A stretch of 64,000 nucleotides of DNA from Mesorhizobium sp. ORS 3324 (GTDB lineage Bacteria > Pseudomonadota > Alphaproteobacteria > Rhizobiales > Rhizobiaceae): assembly GCA_000824825.2 (NCBI GenBank), contig LM655194.1, positions 112,939-176,938 of the forward strand, written 5' to 3'. A program made the position numbers and the translations under genes. The notes below the pieces were generated by a model that saw nothing but the letters and a program-made list of their open reading frames with translations, was not told the DNA's origin and ran no database searches. This document shows positions 28,802 to 36,913 of the stretch, piece after piece; the stretch's first letter is position 1; each line of letters starts with the position of its first letter.

Positions 28802-29590
28802 CTAAGCCGCCGATTGAGGCAATACGAACGGCACGCTTCCAGCAGGCAGCGCGCCAACCTTCAAGCGGCAGTCGAACACCTTTTCGATCAGTTCATCCTT
28901 CAGTACCTCCGCCGGCGATCCGGCAGCGGCAAGCTGGCCGCGATGCAGCACGAAGATGCGGTCGGCATACATCGCCGTCAGGTTGAAGTCGTGCAGGATC
29001 GCCACCGCGCCGCCGCCGCGCCGCGCGAAATCGCGCGCGATGTTCATGATGACGAGCTGGTGCTTGACGTCGAGGCTGGAGACCGGCTCGTCGAGGAAGA
29101 GATAGCGCGGCCTGCCCTCCAGCACCGGAGCCCAGACCTGGCACAGCACGCGGGCAAGCTGCACGCGCTGCTGCTCGCCACCGGAAAGCCCCTGATAGAA
29201 GCGGCCAGCAAAACCGTCGAGATCGACACGCGCCAGCGCCCGCTCCGGCAGGCGCGCATCCTCGCCGGGCAGCGCACCGGAACAGCCGCCGATCAGGCCG
29301 AGGCGAACGATCTCGTACACGGTGAAGGGAAAGGACAGCGTCGTGGACTGCGGCAGTACGGCGCGATGCGTCGCTGCCTCCACTGGTTTCATGGTCGACA
29401 GATTGCGGCCGTTGAGGGTGACGATGCCGGTATAGGCGAGCTCGCCCGTCAGTGCCTTGAGCAGGGTCGTCTTGCCCGACCCGTTCGGCCCGACGATCGC
29501 CGTGACCTCGCCGGGCAGCGCCGCGAAATCGACATGTGACAAGATACGCTTGTCACCGATCGTCACCGAGATGTCATGTGCTTCGATCAT
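28802..29590 (-). CDS. hmuV: haem ABC transporter ATP-binding protein HmuV
   Basis: A 262-residue ATPase of the haem/siderophore importer subfamily. Walker A is VGPNGSGKTTLL, the signature is LSGGEQQRVQLAR, Walker B is RYLFLDEPVSSLD and the switch His is in AILHDFN. ATG 29590 lies seven bases after the hmuU stop. It energises transfer of haem across the inner membrane with HmuU and HmuT. Confidence 0.94.
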   Translation of the reverse strand: MIEAHDISVTIGDKRILSHVDFAALPGEVTAIVGPNGSGKTTLLKALTGELAYTGIVTLNGRNLSTMKPVEAATHRAVLPQSTTLSFPFTVYEIVRLGLIGGCSGALPGEDARLPERALARVDLDGFAGRFYQGLSGGEQQRVQLARVLCQVWAPVLEGRPRYLFLDEPVSSLDVKHQLVIMNIARDFARRGGGAVAILHDFNLTAMYADRIFVLHRGQLAAAGSPAEVLKDELIEKVFDCRLKVGALPAGSVPFVLPQSAA

Positions 29591-29597
29591 CGGTGGC

Positions 29598-30698
29598 TCA
29601 CAAATCGACGATGCCGCGCTTGCACAGCAGGATCCACAGAAAGAAGGGCGCGCCGGCCACCGCGGTGACGATGCCGATCGGCAGCTCGGCCGGAGCAACG
29701 ATTGTGCGCGCGACTGCATCGGCGAGCAGAAGCAGCGTTGCGCCGAGCAGAGCCGAGGCCGGCAAAAGGTAGCGGTTGTCCGGACCGATGGCGAGGCGCA
29801 ACAGATGCGGCACGACGATACCTATGAAGCCGATGCCGCCGCTGACGGCGACGGACGCACCGACCGCTGCCGAAACCCCGACGATGGCGGTGTATTTCAG
29901 TCGCTGCACCGGGATGCCGAGATGGCCGGCGGTCGCTTCGCCGAGCGCCAGCGCGTTGAGGCCGCGCGACAGGAATGGCATTGTCACCAGCGCCAGCACG
30001 ATCACCGGCGCGACGGCGCCGATCTTCGGCCATGTCGCGCCGGCGAGCGAGCCGAGCTGCCAGAAGGTCAGATCGCGCAATTGCCTGTCGTCGGCCATGA
30101 AGATGAGGACGCCGGTGAGTGCCATGGCAAGGGCGGCGATCGCCAGGCCGGCAAGCAGCATCGTGGCGACAGACATCCGGCCCTGACGCGTGGCAATGAC
30201 ATAGAGCAGGAACGTCACCGTCAGGCCGCCGAAGAAGGCAGCCAGCGGCAGGGCGAGTGTGCCGACGGCAAGCGTGACGGGCGCAAGCCAGGTCGTGCCC
30301 AGCACGACGACTGCCACCGCGCCGAGGCTCGAGCCGGCGGAAACGCCGATCAGGCCGGGATCGGCAAGCGGATTGCGGAACAGGCCCTGCATCACCGCGC
30401 CGGAAACGGCGAGTGCCGCGCCGATCAGCACGCCGAGCAGAACGCGCGGCATGCGGATGTCATAGACGATCAGCCGGTCGCGGGTGGCGAGCGCCGCGTC
30501 GGCCGGCACGGCGCCGGTGAGCCAGTCGCGCAGGACGCGGACGGCGGACGCGTCGGAAGCGCCCGAGGTCAGCGACAGGAATATGGACAGCACCAGCGCG
30601 AGCGATAAAAGCAGGATGACGGCCCTGGCCCGCGCCGAGCGGTCGCCGTCTGCCGCCATCGCCCTCACCGCCGGAGCGGCAATCGACTGTTCGGCCAT
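29598..30698 (-). CDS. hmuU: haem ABC transporter permease HmuU
   Basis: A 366-residue FecCD/BtuC-type permease with about nine to ten transmembrane helices. Family signatures are YDIRMPRVLLGVLIGAALAV, GLFRNPLADPGLIGVSAGSS and the late PHLLRLAIGPDNRYLLPASA. ATG 30698 follows the hmuT stop by six bases. It forms the channel for HmuT-delivered haem. Confidence 0.94.
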   Translation of the reverse strand: MAEQSIAAPAVRAMAADGDRSARARAVILLLSLALVLSIFLSLTSGASDASAVRVLRDWLTGAVPADAALATRDRLIVYDIRMPRVLLGVLIGAALAVSGAVMQGLFRNPLADPGLIGVSAGSSLGAVAVVVLGTTWLAPVTLAVGTLALPLAAFFGGLTVTFLLYVIATRQGRMSVATMLLAGLAIAALAMALTGVLIFMADDRQLRDLTFWQLGSLAGATWPKIGAVAPVIVLALVTMPFLSRGLNALALGEATAGHLGIPVQRLKYTAIVGVSAAVGASVAVSGGIGFIGIVVPHLLRLAIGPDNRYLLPASALLGATLLLLADAVARTIVAPAELPIGIVTAVAGAPFFLWILLCKRGIVDL

Positions 30699-30704
30699 GA
30701 CCGC

Positions 30705-31598
30705 TCAGTCCGTGACCTGATTGCCGTAGAGCGAGACGGCGAGGTCGCGGATTGCCTCGGCCGTACGCGGCCCGAAGCCCAGCAGATAGCCGCCATCCAT
30801 GCTGATCGCCTTGCGGGCGGCGCCCGCAGGCGTCGAGGCGATCGAGGGATAGGCGAACAGTTCGTCTTGCGAGATCGGCGGCCCGGCATTCTTCATCGTC
30901 AGGATGACGTCCGGCCTGGCGGTGATGATCGCCTCGTCGGACATCTGCTTGTAGCCGGAGAAGCCTTCGACCGCGTTGACCGCGCCGGCGAGCTTGATGA
31001 TGCCGTCACCGGCCGTGTCGCTGCCCGCGGCCAGGATCTTGCCGCCCTGCGTCGACAGCACGAACAGGATGCGCTTGCGCTCCTTGATCAAGGCCGTCTG
31101 CTTCTCGGCCGACGTCAGCTTCGCATCCATCTCGGCCGCCAGCTTCTCGGCCTTGGCATCGACGCCGAGCGCCTTGCCGACGATGCGGATCTTTTCGAGG
31201 ATGCCTTCATGGCTGTAGTGTTCCGGCACCTCGATGAAGGGCACGCTCGATTTCTTCAGCACGTCGACCGATTCCTTCGGGCCGCTGCCATGCAGGGCGA
31301 GGATGCCGGTCGGATTGACCGACAGGACACCCTCCGGCGACAGCGCGCGCATGTAGCCGACATCGGGCAGCTTGAGCGCAGCTTGCGGGAAAGAGCTGGT
31401 CGAATCTCGGGCGACGAGACGGCCCTCTTCGCCAAGCGCATAGACGATCTCGGTGATCGAGCCGCCGATGGAAGCGATCCGCGAGGTATCGGAGAAGACG
31501 GCCGAACTTTCATTGGCTCCTGCAGGCAGAGCGGCGACGGCAAGCAGAACGCCGATCAGCGGCACGAGCGCCGAGTGGAAATGGAAAACAACACGCAT
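30705..31598 (-). CDS. hmuT: periplasmic haem-binding protein HmuT
   Basis: A 297-residue class III solute-binding protein. It has a signal peptide (FHSALVPLIGVLLAVAALPA), then RIASIGGSITEIVYALGEEG, the usual opening of haem and siderophore binders, and IKLAGAVNAVEGFSGYKQMS. An ATG at 31613 overlaps the hmuS stop, but ATG 31598 has GAGG nine bases before it and is preferred. It passes haem from the outer-membrane receptor to HmuUV. Confidence 0.93.
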   Translation of the reverse strand: MRVVFHFHSALVPLIGVLLAVAALPAGANESSAVFSDTSRIASIGGSITEIVYALGEEGRLVARDSTSSFPQAALKLPDVGYMRALSPEGVLSVNPTGILALHGSGPKESVDVLKKSSVPFIEVPEHYSHEGILEKIRIVGKALGVDAKAEKLAAEMDAKLTSAEKQTALIKERKRILFVLSTQGGKILAAGSDTAGDGIIKLAGAVNAVEGFSGYKQMSDEAIITARPDVILTMKNAGPPISQDELFAYPSIASTPAGAARKAISMDGGYLLGFGPRTAEAIRDLAVSLYGNQVTD

Positions 31599-31609
31599 CT
31601 GGTCTTGCC

Positions 31610-32671
31610 TCATGCCGCGGTCGGGCTGGGAATGCGGGGCAAGCTCTCGGCCAGGAAACGCCAGTCTTCCCGCTCGCCCTCGCCTTCGCGGCGCTTGCCG
31701 AAGAACTGGATGATCATGCCGCCCTTGGCGTCGTACGCCTCGAGCGAGGTGACATGGCCGTCCTTGGTCGGCTTGCGCACCGCCCAGACTTCACGGATGT
31801 GATCGGTCCTGAGATGCAGATGGAAGGTCTCGTCGAGCACATTGATCCACGGCCCTATCGGCTTGACCGCCTTGATCGGGCCGGAATGGATCTGGATGCA
31901 GCCGCGGTTTCCGACGAAGCACATGATCGGCATCTCGCCTTCCGCTGCGTGATGGAACATGGCGCCGATAGCGTCATTGTCGAGCAGCCAGGCATAGTCC
32001 TGACCGACCATGCGCACCGCCTCGCGCCGGCCGAGCTTCAATGTCTTCAGCATGCCGAAGAACTGATGCACGTCGGTCAGCCGGCTCCAGCGGTCGCGCA
32101 GGTCGTCGATCGTGGCAACCGAACCCTGCCCTTCCCGCTCGCCTTCCGGCGCTCTTGAGGCGGTTGCGACGCTCGGTTCCTGGTTCGACGATTCGAGGCT
32201 CGCCATCAGTTTTTGGTATGCATAGAGGTTCGAGGCGGGCCGCAGATGCACTTTGTGCACCGCTTCGCCCGAGGTGTCGAAGAACTGCAGGCTGCGGCGG
32301 ATCTCGCCGCCGTGGCGCTTCTCGACGGCGAAGCCATGCGCCCACATTTTCGGGAAGATGCGCAGGTCGATGTCGTCGCCGAGCACCATGGCGTTGTGGT
32401 TACCGGTGACGACCTTGTCGTAGACGCCGATCTTCTCGTGCACGGCGCTTTCGTTGCGGGTCAGCGCCATCACCTCGCCGACCGCTTCGAGGCCAGTCAG
32501 CAGGTCGTTGACGCGCGGCTCGACCCGCACGACACCAAAGCCGCAATGCGCCGCAACCAGCTCCGCTTCCGAAATGCCGAGCTGGGCCGCGAGATCGCGC
32601 TCGCGCATCTTCGGATTGTCTTCCCGCGCCCGCCGGATCTCGTCCGGCGACGGTTTTACGCGCTGGTCCAT
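31610..32671 (-). CDS. hmuS: haem-degrading/trafficking factor HmuS
   Basis: A 353-residue protein of the HemS/ChuX-HutX family with two similar halves, each holding a haem pocket. Visible pieces are VMALTRNESAVHEKIGVYDK, NHNAMVLGDDIDLRIFPKMW and the second-half repeat DVHQFFGMLKTLKLGRREAV. The linker around residues 170-185 is low complexity. ATG 32671 is chosen over GTG 32680 because AGGTGG stands five bases upstream. Family members bind cytoplasmic haem and release iron or hand haem on. Confidence 0.92.
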   Translation of the reverse strand: MDQRVKPSPDEIRRAREDNPKMRERDLAAQLGISEAELVAAHCGFGVVRVEPRVNDLLTGLEAVGEVMALTRNESAVHEKIGVYDKVVTGNHNAMVLGDDIDLRIFPKMWAHGFAVEKRHGGEIRRSLQFFDTSGEAVHKVHLRPASNLYAYQKLMASLESSNQEPSVATASRAPEGEREGQGSVATIDDLRDRWSRLTDVHQFFGMLKTLKLGRREAVRMVGQDYAWLLDNDAIGAMFHHAAEGEMPIMCFVGNRGCIQIHSGPIKAVKPIGPWINVLDETFHLHLRTDHIREVWAVRKPTKDGHVTSLEAYDAKGGMIIQFFGKRREGEGEREDWRFLAESLPRIPSPTAA

Positions 32672-32695
32672 GTCGTCCACCTGTGTTTCGCCTGC

Positions 32696-32902
32696 CTACT
32701 TGTTCAGGATCAGCTTGCCCTGGCGGGTGATCTTCAGGCGGTAGAGTGCGCCGTGATGCTCGATGCCGATCTCGTGCTCGCCCTGGAACAGCGTGTTGCT
32801 GGAGAGCGTGCGCACCGCCATCGGCACTTTTTCGTAACGCACCGTCGCGTCGTCCGAACGGCGAACGCGATAGCGGAAGTCGTTGGGGTTGTACGTGTTC
32901 AT
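32696..32902 (-). CDS. hmuP: haem uptake protein HmuP (HemP family)
   Basis: A 68-residue protein of the HemP/HmuP family. The core is [20 protein letters not shown], then [19 protein letters not shown]. In Bradyrhizobium HmuP is a co-activator of haem receptor transcription with Irr, so here it may affect the divergent receptor gene. It is the first gene of hmuPSTUV, with AGGAAAGGA upstream of ATG. Confidence 0.92.
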   Translation of the reverse strand: MNTYNPNDFRYRVRRSDDATVRYEKVPMAVRTLSSNTLFQGEHEIGIEHHGALYRLKITRQGKLILNK

Positions 32903-32966
32903 CTCATTCGGTCCTTTCCTGCCCCGGCCACCAGGCCGGCTGCCTCGTAAAATGCCGATTCAATTC

Positions 32967-33020
32967 TTGACTCAAATTATCATGTTTACTAGTCGTGCAT
33001 TACCGGACTAAATGAGTCAA
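32967..33020. promoter_or_regulatory. divergent iron-regulated promoter region with IRO-like boxes
   Basis: On the plus strand TTGACTCAAATTATCA at 32967-32982 combines a -35-like TTGACT with a TGA-N9-TCA box. On the minus strand an identical TTGACTCA (33020-33013) is followed by TTTAGTCC, one base from the same pattern. The two 8-mers form a perfect inverted repeat pointing toward each other, so each divergent transcription unit has its own copy. Confidence 0.6.
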
Positions 33021-33102
33021 CATTTAAGACGCCGGATGTGATCAAAAATGCGAGCGAGCCCCGCGCCAGCCAGCATCGAGCCTGAAATATTGGAGTTGGG
33101 GC

Positions 33103-35310
33103 ATGGGGTTGGTGAATTGGGGATGGACGAGCCTAGCGGACGCGGGGCCGGCCTTCCGGTCGATGGCAAGCGGCATCGCGGTGTTGATGGTCGGAGCAGC
33201 GGCAATCGCGCTCAGCGTGCCGGCGGCAAAAGCTCAACAGGCGCAGCCGGTTGCCGACCGGCAGGCCGCCCAAAAGAAGAAGGTCAACGAGAAGGCTGCC
33301 GCCGAAAGCACCCTGCTCGACAAGATCCTCGTCATCAGCCGCACTGGTGAGACCGCGATCCAGTCGCTGGCCTCGGCCAGCCATGTCGACAAGGAGCAGC
33401 TTGAGCGCCGCATGGCCACGACGCCGAACGAGATGCTGCTCGGCGTTCCCGGCGTTGCCGTGCAGGCCGACGCGCGGCGGGTCAGCTCCAGCATCAACAT
33501 CCGCGGCCTGCAGGATTTCGGCCGCGTCGCAGTGATCGTCGATGGCGCCAGGCAGGATTTCCAGCGCTCCGACCACGGCACGCAATCGACCTTCTACGTC
33601 GATCCCGAGCTCATCAAATCCGTCGACGTGATCCGCGGTCCTGTCGCCAACACCTACGGCTCCGGCGCCATCGGCGGCGTCGTCTTCTTCGAAACCAAGG
33701 ATGCCGAGGATTTCCTCAAGCCGGAGGAAAGCTGGGCCGCCTCCGTCACCGGGCGCTATGAAAGCAACGGCAAGGGCTGGACCACCAGCGCCAGCGGCGC
33801 CCACCGCTTCAGCGAGAACTGGGACGCGCTGGGCAACATCGTCTACCGCGACTACGGCGACTACAAGAACGGCGGCGGCGACACCGTCACCGGCACCGGC
33901 TTCGACGTCTTGAGCGGGCTGTTGAAGACGACCATCCGTCCGAGCGAGAACAGCGAGCTGAAGCTCGGCTGGGTCGGCTCCAGCGACGGATGGACGGAGA
34001 CCAGCGGCGGCATTCCGGCGAACGATGTCGACCTCAAGTCGAACACCTTCACCGCCCGCTACAACATCACCGACGACGCCAGGAGCTGGCTCGATCTCCA
34101 CATCAACGCCTCCTACAACAAGACGGCTCTCGATCTGACGACGCTGGTCCCGCAGAACCGGTTCGACCCGAGCACCGGTCTTCCAGTGGTGCTGCCTGCC
34201 GGCTCGCTGTCGACCTTCGATGTCGGGACGACCGGCATCGACATCTGGAACACGTCGCGCTTCGAAACCACCGGCATCGCGCATGAGCTGACCTATGGCG
34301 GCGACTGGGTCGGCGACGATGTCGATGCCGGCGGCACCGCCGGCGGCGACAGCTTCTACACGCCGTCGGGCAAGCGCAACGTCTCCGGCGCCTACATCCA
34401 GGACAAGCTGACCTGGGAATGGCTCGAGGTCATCACCGGCCTGCGCTACGACAATTACAGCCTGAAGGATTCCGAGCACGAGACATCAGGCGACAGGCTG
34501 TCGCCGCGCATCACCGTCGGCGTCTCGCCCTTCGAAAGCGCCGGCCTGGCGGGCCTGCAGTTCTACGGCACCTATGCGGAAGGCTACCGCTCGCCTTCGC
34601 TGACCGAGACGCTGATCAGCGGCAACCATCCGGCGGGCGTCACCTTCCCGTTCCTGCCCAATCCCAATCTCAAGCCTGAGACCGGCAAGACCGTCGAGTT
34701 CGGCCTCAACTACAAGCAGAACGACATTCTCGAGGCCGGCGACGCGCTGCGCCTCAAGGCCGCCTACTTCAACAACAATGTCGAAGACTATATCGCCGGC
34801 GTGACGCTGTCGGCCTTCGATCCGACCAGCGGCTGCCCGTCCGGCCCGGGCATCCCGATCTGCTTCCAGTACCAGAACTTCGCCAAGGCCAAGATCGACG
34901 GCTTCGAGCTGGAAAGCGTCTATGATGGCGGCTGGGGCTATGCCGGACTCTCGGCCTCAATCATTGACGGCCACACCATTTCCTACAAGGGCGTGCGGGC
35001 CGACCTTGCCAGCATCCCCTCCTCCCAGGTGACGGCGCAGCTCGGCCTCCGCTTTCTCGAAGACAGGCTGACCGTCGGCGGCGAGGTGCAATATAACGGC
35101 AAGCCGAAGGGCAATCCAGTGGCCAAGGACTATACGCTGGTCAACGCCTTCGCCAGCTATCAGGCAACGGAGACCTTCAAGGTCGACTTCCGCGCCGACA
35201 ATCTGTTCGACGTCAAATACACCAACCCGCTCAACGGAAGCACGACCGCCGTGCTCTATGAACCCGGCATCACGCTGAAGCTGGCGGCAACGATGCGCTT
35301 CGGGGGCTGA
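33103..35310 (+). CDS. TonB-dependent haem receptor
   Basis: A 735-residue outer-membrane receptor of the HmuR/BhuR/ShmR type. A signal segment (about residues 20-45, ending KAQQ) precedes a TonB box-like DKILVISRTGE. The plug domain follows (TTPNEMLLGVPGVAVQAD, SSINIRGLQDFGRVAVIVDG, YGSGAIGGVVFFETKD), and then a 22-strand barrel ending in aromatic RFGG. The haem-receptor YRSP...NPNL segment is present (GYRSPSLTETLISGNHPAG and LPNPNLKPETGKTVEFGL). GGAG lies before the ATG. It is transcribed away from hmuP from the shared iron-regulated region. Confidence 0.93.
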   Translation: MGLVNWGWTSLADAGPAFRSMASGIAVLMVGAAAIALSVPAAKAQQAQPVADRQAAQKKKVNEKAAAESTLLDKILVISRTGETAIQSLASASHVDKEQLERRMATTPNEMLLGVPGVAVQADARRVSSSINIRGLQDFGRVAVIVDGARQDFQRSDHGTQSTFYVDPELIKSVDVIRGPVANTYGSGAIGGVVFFETKDAEDFLKPEESWAASVTGRYESNGKGWTTSASGAHRFSENWDALGNIVYRDYGDYKNGGGDTVTGTGFDVLSGLLKTTIRPSENSELKLGWVGSSDGWTETSGGIPANDVDLKSNTFTARYNITDDARSWLDLHINASYNKTALDLTTLVPQNRFDPSTGLPVVLPAGSLSTFDVGTTGIDIWNTSRFETTGIAHELTYGGDWVGDDVDAGGTAGGDSFYTPSGKRNVSGAYIQDKLTWEWLEVITGLRYDNYSLKDSEHETSGDRLSPRITVGVSPFESAGLAGLQFYGTYAEGYRSPSLTETLISGNHPAGVTFPFLPNPNLKPETGKTVEFGLNYKQNDILEAGDALRLKAAYFNNNVEDYIAGVTLSAFDPTSGCPSGPGIPICFQYQNFAKAKIDGFELESVYDGGWGYAGLSASIIDGHTISYKGVRADLASIPSSQVTAQLGLRFLEDRLTVGGEVQYNGKPKGNPVAKDYTLVNAFASYQATETFKVDFRADNLFDVKYTNPLNGSTTAVLYEPGITLKLAATMRFGG

Positions 35311-35545
35311 GCGGAGATGAAACGGGCGCCAACATCGCTCTTGACCCCGGCGCTGGCGATGTCGCTTAGCCGGGCATCGACAAGAACCCGCGTCGCTTTC
35401 GGAGTGCGAGCGTGTTCATGGAGCCGGCACTTGCGCGAAACGCTGCTGTCCGGCCTCTGGCCGGCATCGGCTTTCCACCCCCCTTGCGGCAAGCGATCTT
35501 GATTTGACAATTTGCGACTGGTCGCGGCAGCTTGCGGCCCGCGCC

Positions 35546-36505
35546 ATGCAGGACATCAACGAAACATCCGACACCAGCAGCGAGTTGACGGCGGCTCCCG
35601 GCGAGCCGCTGGCCGGTCCCCGGACGCGCAGCGAAAAAAGCAAGTGGACGGCGGCGATCGCAGTCTCATGCCTGGTCCATGGCGCGGTGGCGGCAACCTT
35701 GCTGATGTCCCCTTCCGCAAGATCCGCACTACAGGATCCGGCGCAAACCGAAGGCAGCGACAAGTCCGGCGCCAACGTGGTCGGCAGCGCGCTCAATCCT
35801 GAGCAATCGGCATTGAACGTCGCCGTGGTGCCGCCTCCCCCGCCACCGGCGAAACCGCTTCCGCCAACGAAGTCGCCTCGACCGGCCGAAACGGTGAAAC
35901 CGCAACCGACGCCGGAAGCCAAGAAACCTCCGGCCGAGCCTGACATAGAAGTTGGGAAACTGGCCACCCCTGCCATTCTTGCAACGGAAGCTCCGCGTAA
36001 CGACGCCGACAGCGTCATGCCGGACGAAAAGACGCCGGCCACAGCTGCGATCGAGCCGGAAAGTGCCGCTCCTTCTCCCACCCCCGCACAGCCGCCGGTC
36101 CCGACCGCCAGGCCGGTGATGGCGAGCCCGCGGGAAGCCGACGAGAAGAGCGGCGCGGCGGATGGCCAGAACCGCTCCGAGCGGACGGCGAGCAAGGGCA
36201 AGAAGCAGAGCGAGGTCGGCACTTCTGCCGAGGACAGCTACCGCAGCGACGTGATCCGAAAGCTTGGCCGCGTCTATCGCGGCGTTCCGCCCTCGGTGCA
36301 GGCGACAGCACGCAGCAACACCGTCGTGACCTTCGTCATCGGCAAGCGCGGCAACATCGATGAATTGCGCGTCCTGGAAAGCTCAGGCTCGGAAAGCTTC
36401 GACAAGCTGGTGCTCGGCTTTGTCCGCAAGGCAGCGCCCTTTCCTCCCATTCCGGCCAAGGTCGGGGACAGCCTGGAATTCACCGGCGCGATCGGCCCGT
36501 TCTGA
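35546..36505 (+). CDS. TonB-family energy transducer
   Basis: A 319-residue protein with the TonB plan: a short cytoplasmic N-terminus, one membrane anchor (WTAAIAVSCLVHGAVAATLL), a long Pro/Lys/Glu-rich periplasmic spacer (PPPPPPAKPLPPTKSPRP and further), and a C-terminal TonB domain (IRKLGRVYRGVPP, VVTFVIGKRGNIDELRVLES, FPPIPAKVGDSLEF). It should energise the receptor encoded just upstream. ATG 35546 lacks a strong ribosome site; TTG 35504 is an alternative start. The 235 bp before it contain no supported gene. Confidence 0.88.
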   Translation: MQDINETSDTSSELTAAPGEPLAGPRTRSEKSKWTAAIAVSCLVHGAVAATLLMSPSARSALQDPAQTEGSDKSGANVVGSALNPEQSALNVAVVPPPPPPAKPLPPTKSPRPAETVKPQPTPEAKKPPAEPDIEVGKLATPAILATEAPRNDADSVMPDEKTPATAAIEPESAAPSPTPAQPPVPTARPVMASPREADEKSGAADGQNRSERTASKGKKQSEVGTSAEDSYRSDVIRKLGRVYRGVPPSVQATARSNTVVTFVIGKRGNIDELRVLESSGSESFDKLVLGFVRKAAPFPPIPAKVGDSLEFTGAIGPF

Positions 36506-36559
36506 AAGCCTTCGCCTTCAACCAATCCAATTCCAATTCGCCAGTCTGAAAGGAACCCA

Positions 36560-36874
36560 ATGTACATCGCCATGAACCGCTTCAAGGTCCAGAACGGCTC
36601 GGAAGAGGCCTTCGAGGACGTCTGGAAGAACCGTGATTCCAGCCTCTCCGAAATGAAAGGTTTTCGGGAATTCCACCTGCTGCGCGGCCCGGTCAACGAG
36701 ACCGAGGGCTACACGCTGTTCGCCTCGCACACGGTCTGGGCGAGCCAGGAGGATTTCGTCGCCTGGACCAAGTCGGAGAATTTCCGCAGCGCGCACCGCA
36801 ACGCCGGGACCTCGAAGGTGCACTATCTCGGCCATCCGCAATTCGAAGGATTTTCGGTCGTCGAAGGCGCCTGA
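36560..36874 (+). CDS. IsdG/HmuQ-type haem monooxygenase
   Basis: A 104-residue antibiotic-biosynthesis-monooxygenase fold protein close in sequence to Bradyrhizobium HmuQ/HmuD, which open the haem ring and free iron. The Asn near the N-terminus (MYIAMNRFKV), the Trp in HTVWASQEDFVAWTKS and the His in RSAHRNAG match the catalytic set of IsdG-like enzymes. AAAGGAAC precedes ATG. It completes the haem island: receptor, TonB, importer, haem binder, ring-opening enzyme. Confidence 0.88.
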   Translation: MYIAMNRFKVQNGSEEAFEDVWKNRDSSLSEMKGFREFHLLRGPVNETEGYTLFASHTVWASQEDFVAWTKSENFRSAHRNAGTSKVHYLGHPQFEGFSVVEGA

Positions 36875-36913
36875 CCGCTATCACGCGGCGGCCAGTTGTG
36901 ATCTGGCTGCCTG

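Noticed and set aside
35317..35502. 61-codon frame between the haem receptor and the TonB gene, with GGAG nearby
   Set aside because: Ribosome site too close, basic low-quality translation, no conservation signal visible.
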